Shown: piece by piece, positions 57,717 to 64,000 of the stretch
Position numbering within the stretch: position 1 is the first letter of the stretch
Layout of the letters: the number at the start of each line of letters is the position of its first letter
Source: Blasia pusilla
Taxonomy: Eukaryota > Marchantiophyta > Marchantiopsida > Blasiales
NCBI GenBank assembly: GCA_050084515.1
Contig: CM114273.1
Location: forward strand, 30,814,001 to 30,878,000
Direction: 5' to 3'
Length of the DNA stretch: 64,000 bases
Notes under the pieces: model-generated
Told to the model about the DNA's origin: nothing
The model's database searches: none
Seen by the model: the letters and a program-made list of their open reading frames with translations, nothing else
Translations under genes and position numbers: made by a program

Positions 57717-60700
57717 CATTGGACCCAAAATGTCTACCTCACTTATTAGGTCATATTTAGGGTTCTATTTCTTGCAGCAATCCTAGAGTGTGTCACAAAA
57801 GATGAAAATGTGATGAAAAGTTGAAATTTGATGTTCAAATATTGTGATGATTCAACCAATTATATGTGTAAACACGAATTCAAAGATTAAGTGTAAAATT
57901 GGTGATGGCAAATGTTTACAGCCCCTATAGACACTCCCCTTTTTTTTCTATCATATCCACGAGTCCCCCACACGTGGAAGACATGTGTTTACTAATTAAT
58001 CTCCCACCCAATCAATGGGCTGCAAACTGTTTCCTCTTTTTTTTCTCATTGTTTCTTCTTGAATATTTTCTTAGAGCTGCTATATTTGTTTATCCAGAGC
58101 TGCCAACTTTTCCCAAATTTTACGTGGATTCATAAGAGTGACTGTGAAAGTATATATAACTGTCAATGCCTATGGTTTAAGGTTTCAGAAAAATAGACCA
58201 TCACATTGTATGCAAAATATTATTGTCATAACATCGCTGCCATGAGGATTGGATCTTTGCCTCAAGTTCAAAGAGGCACATAAGACTTTATGACTGAGTT
58301 GTATATACATACTTCTATGCCAACCACATATACCTATGAAATGTATCATATTTAGGGTTATTTTAGTTACCAACTAGTGCATAATCAAACCTTGTTACTA
58401 CAAGGAAATGCCAAAAATAAATAATTCATCGTTTGTGGTCACAACGATACTCTTTCGATTCTCCCGCGATGCTCGATGAGATCTCACATCCTATGGTCCT
58501 CAAAGAGATCTATGCACCATTGTAGACAACTTTAGAATTCCTAAGTTGCAAAGAAGCCCATAAAATTTGAGTCTCTTGTCATCTCGCTTCCTTATGTAAG
58601 GCTCTGGCCCAATGTAGTGGACAAAGAGTATTTTCGCCTCTCTTCGAGATTCCCAAGGTTCCACAAGTACGTAAAAGCTTGATTGCAATATACGAATTTC
58701 ATGATACAAATCCGCTCTGCTTCTCGATTCATAGCTTATCGTTGCGGTCTTTGCGCTGTTCCTATGTCAAAATCCTCTTATGATCTTATTTCATTCCCAC
58801 GAGACGATTGCCTAAAATCGGACGTTAAAACAATCCTCTTGCTCCTCCATATGAGTAACTTTGTATACACGCAATGATCCTATCCTCTTTCATGGAATGC
58901 TCCATCGATTTTGGTAGACATACATATAGCCTCCTACGTACAACTCAGTGAACTCACAACTCTGCTAATGGAGGACTGCCTTTCTCTCCATCTAGTTCTG
59001 AATGAATAGTAAACATTGAAAGCACCATGAGAGTCTTTGCCATCGGTCCCTATCAAACACGGTCTCGTATATACTCCACATAGATCTGAGATTATCACTA
59101 CGTTGTCGTATAATAAAATCACCCGCTATGTAAACTCCTCTATCGTTAAGTGTGAGAAAGAGTTATTAGTATTAAGTAAATTAGCCTAGGAAAATGAAAT
59201 TCCCATGTTTAAACCACTTTAGGGTGACTCATTTGTGCGGGTCCAACTTTAGGAAAAGACATAATAAATAAAAGATGGGTTTAGAAAAGTAAAGTAGTGC
59301 GGTTGGTGCTTTAATAAAACAAAAGCAAAAGTAGTCTTGGTTGGTGGCTACGGTTGATGGGGTAGTTTGGAAGATATGAAAAGAATAAAAAGAGGATATT
59401 TTTGAAGAGATAAGAGATAATCTACTTGTGTGAAAATGTGATTCGTTAAGCCTTGAGAGGAAGCCATGTGGCACAAGATAAGATTAACCCTATTTCATAC
59501 TCTTGTGAATCCCTTGTGAGTATATAAAGAGGAGGGACCTTCAATGGTTTATAACCTTCTACTTCACATCTTGAGTCTCTCGTGTCACTCTTGAGTGTAT
59601 GGCTTTGGGATTGCTTGCTCTTCCAATGAGAGTGCATTACCCTTCTTGGGAGAGTAACTTGACCTTGGTCTATTCTTCGAGAGGTTTCTAGAGTGTGATA
59701 TCTATGGAGATGAGAGACTTGTCACCTTAGATGAATTTAGTCATACTAGAAATAGACGATGGTTTGGCTTGTTATTTTCCCAATGAGAGTGGATTACCCC
59801 TCTTGGGAGAGCAAGTCCGCCAAATCCCATTCTAGAGGAGAGTAGAGGATGTTTATCAAGTATGGATAGGGGTGGAGCACGAGATGTGCCGGATTTTCCT
59901 TTCCTTAACCCATACCACGTCAAGATTCTCTTTGTAGATAAGCACTGGTTCACTTGCTATCTAGTTTATCACTTTGGGGACGCGTTTATGAAGCAAGTCA
60001 TGCAATCTCTAACTCCGGTGATTCTTCTTATAGTCACGTACGGAAGGACATGGGATTGCACATTGTATGTCCTTATATAGCTATCCATGGACGTCAATAG
60101 GCTTGCTCGAGTAGGTTTTAACACTAGTTGTGCTATTTTCCTTCTGTATAAACATAAAGTAGTTTACAGGGATTTCGTACTTAGGAATTTTGGGGTTCCA
60201 TGTTATGAAGAAGTGATCGCCTCGGCACTATCATTCGTGATTTCTGTCATGAGAGAATGGAGAGTTTACATAATAATTCTTTATTTAAAAAAAAGAAATT
60301 CTTATAGAGTTCGACTTGCATCAACCACGTCTACTGCAGCTAGAAGGTCTGCCCTTACTCGAAGAAAGGCTCTCGATACAACAACGTAGTGTACGATCGT
60401 AGTTAACCAATCATTTAAGTGGGTGGAACGATCGTTTAGGATAGGGATATTTTGAGAAGCGCAGGAAAAAGACTCTATAACAGTTGCGCGCGATATCTGG
60501 TACGCGGCCCTCATAGAAAGAACATCTTTTTAAGATATTTGTTAGATTGCAACAAAAGTATCACATTGGTTGAAGTCTCTCTCATGAACATAGCAAATAA
60601 AACTATACTCTTATCATAGAAAGGATGAAAATGAGTGATTTTGTTTTCTTAATTTAGAGATGGAGCTTGGAAAAAGAAGCTATCCATTATTTTTCCAATT

Positions 60701-61740
60701 AATGAGGGAAGAGATCTCAATGTTTTTAAAGTGAAGTAGCTATTGCGCGTACTATGCATGGATTTTAAATTTTGAATTACCCATCCTAAATGTAGAATTG
60801 AATTTGAACGATGCTATTGGCTTAGATAGCAAATGATTCTATTGGTTAAAAAGAACATATGTCAAAAGGAGAAGTGATCTCAAAATAAAGAGGAAATTTC
60901 CAACAATAATATAGATTATGAAGTTAGAGTTTGATTATCATTAATTTTCAAAGGGAAATCTATCTTTACTTTTTCTTAGTCATCTATTTGGATGTTGAAC
61001 TCTAGAAATTCAACATGTGTCCAATGGCTTCATATATATTAGGATTCTCCATATATATATTTTGAGTCTTTTTATTTTTATCCATATGGCTGAATGCATT
61101 GCACAAGCAAAAACTGCTATTCTTTATAGTTGTTGTTATATTCAAGATTCAATAAGTTAGAGAACCATTAGAGAAGTTATAACAAAGCAAACTTATGAAG
61201 CTAATTCAACCCACCACTTAATGTTTGCAACCCTCCTTGTAAGAGCACAATTTTTTGCCCTTACCATGAGAATGAGAAGGCTTGAACTGGGAGATATATG
61301 CAATTGTATTAGTGATTTTTTCATCTTGAGTATATTCTAAAAGATTTTTTGGGGGTAAGAAAATATGAAAGAGCCTCAATTAAGCTCGTCTGAATCTCAA
61401 TGCAAAAAGATGCACAAATAAGAAAACTTTTGAAACATAAATTATTGGTTTTAATTTTGTTATTTTGGGACTTCCTATCGATTCTCACTTCTTTCTCTAC
61501 TTCTTGGGCAAGATTCTTCATGCATGAAATGAATCATCTTTGGTTGTCCTAAAGGCATAGTCCCAATCTTCAAATATTCACAATTATAAGTTTTTTTATG
61601 AAAAAGATTACATGTAAAAAAAAATATCCATGGCATGGATATACTTAATCTTATATCATCCTTTCTCATGCTCATAGTTAAGGTTTATTAAAATGAATAT
61701 TCAATATCCACTTATTATTTTAATCTTAAATTGATCTTAG
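57717..61740. other. AT-rich intergenic region
   Basis: 3' flank of the ATPase gene followed by AT-rich DNA. A 30-35-base imperfect direct repeat (CCAATGAGAGTGCATTACCC at about 59,622, CCAATGAGAGTGGATTACCC at about 59,780) and one unit of the AATAATATAGAT repeat (60,781-60,916) are present. ORFs at 59,862-60,389 have no recognised domain. Confidence 0.45.
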
Positions 61741-62130
61741 AAAATCTTAGATTGATGATTCCTAGTCAGGGTCAGAGTAGTTATAGTTATATGATCTATG
61801 TGGTTTATAGAGTACAACCTTATGAGGACGACTTAACTCTATCTTGCATCAAGGTGTGAGGCACACTAATGGAATGTGGAGTCCAAGGGCCCTGCCTTAG
61901 GAAAATAAATACTATTAACAATACTATAGAAAATAGGTGAATTCCCAAATTTCCTAAGTAGTCAAATAATCAAGAAACCTTAACAATATCGCATTCTCGA
62001 ATATCAAGTTTCCTTCATGTTCTAGTCCTGTCAAATCTCTTTTGAGAATGCTTGAATAGACAATGCTACTTTGTACCTACTTTCAAGATTTGTTGCATAT
62101 TCATTAATTTATTCATATTTTTTTCTCACA

Positions 62131-62142
62131 TGATATTAGAGC
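62131..62142 (+). other. Probable tRNA primer-binding site
   Basis: TGATATTAGAGC directly follows the putative LTR end CACA and differs at two positions from the copia consensus that pairs with initiator methionine tRNA. Confidence 0.6.
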
Positions 62143-62160
62143 AAAGGGTTTTCTATGATT

Positions 62161-62375
62161 TTTTATCGGGCAATCTATTGTGTGTGAATTGTTTTAAGAT
62201 ATGACTACTTCTCTATCAATTTTTGCTCATCCTCTTTCATTGGGCATGTTTAGGAAAGATATGACTACTTCTCTATCAATTTTTGCCTTTACCCAATGAA
62301 AGAGGATGAGCAAAAATTGATAGAGAAGTAGTCATGTCTTAAAAAAATTCATACACAATAGATTGCCCGATAAAA
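62161..62375. repeat. Inverted duplication of the copia leader and gag start
   Basis: The arms at 62,161-62,244 and 62,292-62,375 (84 bases each) are nearly perfect reverse complements, spanning TTTTATCGGGCAATCTATTG to the gag start ATGACTACTTCTCTATC and beyond. Between them ATATGACTACTTCTCTATCA is present again in direct orientation (62,259-62,286). A transcript would fold into a long hairpin. Confidence 0.9.
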
Positions 62376-62499
62376 TGCTTGGAGGAAAAATCCTTATTAA
62401 ATGAGAGGATCCTCCAATCATTTGAGATTTAGGAGACAACCTTAAGGATCGATTTGAATCCATAAAATATTCTAAGCTTTGCAGCTAAGTTTTCATTTA

Positions 62500-63070
62500 T
62501 TGATATTAATCCTCTAATTTTGCTAGTGTGGAAATCTATAAATATTGATGCCTTATATATTATTATCATGATTATAATTGATTCTATCATAAATCTCATC
62601 CAATATATGGCCACCATTATTGAGATATGGAATACTCTTGATAATTCTCATGAAACTAGGAATGGGACTTGGATTGAAATTTTTTCGAATCAACTTATAT
62701 CAAAGAATCTTTTAGAAAGAGGAACCGTACATAAATTCTTGACCTTGACTAGGATGAAAAATCTTTAAGACTGCATGGCATCGATGGAACTTTTGAAATC
62801 AAGTGAAGACTTGGCTCATCATTGAATAAGGATTTTGCCTCCAAGCTATAATAGTTTGGTTAATGTTGACTATTCAAACAAGATCCACGTCATTGACCTT
62901 TGGAAAAATCAGTATTATGGTGGTAGAAGAGGAAATTTGCTTCAAAGCTAGACATGGAATAATAACATATTCATTTACTATCAATATACACAAAGAAAGG
63001 AATTCAAATTTTCTTTCATATATTAGGAAGAAATTTCCAAAGAATACTTCTATTAAGGTAAGATAAGTCA
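62500..63070 (+). pseudogene. Copia gag remnant
   Basis: The frame at 62,520-62,900 reads IIEIWNTLDNSHETRNGTWI, LERGTVHKFLTLTRM, and after two stops LPPSYNSLVN, the order of the copia gag (UBN2-type) domain: E-I-W-x-x-L, V-x-x-H/K-x-x, L-P-x-S-Y-x-x-L-V. No zinc knuckle was found downstream. Confidence 0.75.
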
Positions 63071-64000
63071 TCTCATCTAGGATTGTAGGGAGAGGAGTCA
63101 GGATGAGAAGATGGGTAGGTTAAACCCTTGGAAGGAGTCTTGAAATTTTGTACAAATTGAAGAATATGAGGTAGATGAACGGGTAGAAATCCAAGAGTTT
63201 TGCACAAAAATAGAACACTCTACTAAGCCTAAGAGTGAAGATGCAAGGATACTCAATAGTGAAGCATTTATGCTTATGCCTAATTTAGAAGTGTTGGCAT
63301 ACCTCCTTACAATCCCTCGAGAAGTCCATTATTGTTAGTGTTGGAAATAATGCAAAGTACGCAATAGAAGACAAGGATCCAATTTCTTTAGTCTCACATA
63401 AATGAGACAAAAATAAATAAAATTGAATTATACATATCAAATTTGAAGTGAAGCTTGCTTTTAATTGCAATATTATGCAACTGCAACTTAAAAGTTTGAT
63501 TCATAAAATCTAGAGTAGTTATTAAGAATTCCAAGATAAGAGTTATAAAGTAGTGGGAGGAGGTATTCGACGTGAAAGATCTACAAGTTGTAAGCTTTCA
63601 TGACAAGTGTAGGTACAATTCTTGCTACTAGTAAGATATGGCATGAGATATTTAGTTACTTAAGTTTTTCTCTACTTAATCAAATGAGCAAATCTAGGAT
63701 GGTCATTGACTTACCAATATTTTTAACACTAATTTCGGCATTCTTGGTCAATTAAAAAAAATTTGGGTGTCCGAATTTCTTGAAGTCATGCTTACAAGTA
63801 AAATAAGGACTTAAGTCCATTAAACCTGACTAAGGCATCAAGTTCTTTTGCACCAATCCAGTCTCTTTTAGTCGTCAACAACCTATATAGTAGGATCTTG
63901 AAGTTAAGATGTTTAGAATGTTGTTGACAGTGTTTATTTTTCTCTTTTCTTTGGAAATCTTGGGAGAGCAAAGGCTACCGTGTGATGTGGTTGAAGTCGT

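Larger units (their letters stand above)
61741..64000 (+). mobile_element. Ty1/copia retrotransposon, decayed 5' part (runs off the window)
   Basis: A presumed LTR ends CTCACA at 62,130 and is followed by TGATATTAGAGC, close to the initiator-tRNA primer site TGGTATCAGAGC of plant copia elements. Downstream are gag, a protease-like trace (SVGNNAKYAIEDKDPISL, about 63,330) and the pre-integrase block (SKIWHEIFSYLSFSLLNQM, about 63,635-63,700). The LTR's left end was not found; 61,741 is only a guess. Many stops and frameshifts; reverse transcriptase would lie beyond 64,000. Confidence 0.75.

Noticed and set aside
59862-60389. Two adjacent plus-strand ORFs as a possible gene
   Set aside because: No domain, no coding bias and no plausible splice sites joining them.
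1-64000. CRISPR array or bacterial operon content
   Set aside because: No regularly spaced repeats or prokaryotic gene clustering; introns and retroelements show a eukaryotic nuclear genome.

Overview
This is eukaryotic nuclear DNA: one intron-rich host gene set among degenerate retroelements and long AT-rich stretches with no recognisable coding. The host cannot be named from the sequence. A green-lineage (streptophyte) genome is my working guess, because Ty3/gypsy elements carrying cytosine DNA methyltransferases have been described from a charophyte alga. No plant-specific gene is present to confirm this.

Layout. 1-3,660: decayed PIF1-like helicase, an unassigned relic reading frame and a near-perfect 32-bp-arm hairpin. 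3,660-9,950: no gene recognised. 9,950-15,560: a truncated Ty3/gypsy element (element A, minus strand) lying in an AT-rich repeat called R here. 15,560-21,480: no certain gene, one small membrane-protein-like ORF at 19,648. 21,480-25,405: a decayed LINE (plus strand) with endonuclease, reverse transcriptase and C-terminal CCHC region, ending in AATAAA and an (ATTC)n tail. 25,405-28,017: AT-rich. 28,018-39,691: a second R copy and then the near full-length element B (minus strand), with a 1-kb solo LTR of another family nested in it. 41,160-42,010: an inverted third R copy. 43,277-57,716: the host gene, a P5B-type (ATP13A-like) transport ATPase in about 20 exons, with LINE fragments in its introns. 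57,717-62,130: AT-rich. 62,131-64,000: 5' part of a decayed Ty1/copia element whose gag start is duplicated in inverted orientation.

The most notable content is the gypsy family of elements A and B. In element B the order is gag (two zinc knuckles), protease, C5 cytosine DNA methyltransferase, reverse transcriptase, integrase, and a C-terminal PHD finger that ends the polyprotein. Element A keeps a piece of the same methyltransferase in the same place and the same PHD-type tail, so both additions belong to the family. A methyl-writing enzyme and a chromatin-reader finger in one retrotransposon suggest an element that could influence both where it integrates and the methylation state of its DNA. 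Both copies are inactivated by stops, frameshifts, deletions or insertions, but they complement each other: A keeps the RNase H that B has lost, and B keeps the gag, protease and methyltransferase core that A has lost.

The ATPase gene has all catalytic motifs of its family and consistent GT-AG introns. It needs one single-base frameshift correction, in its second exon near 44,091-44,097.
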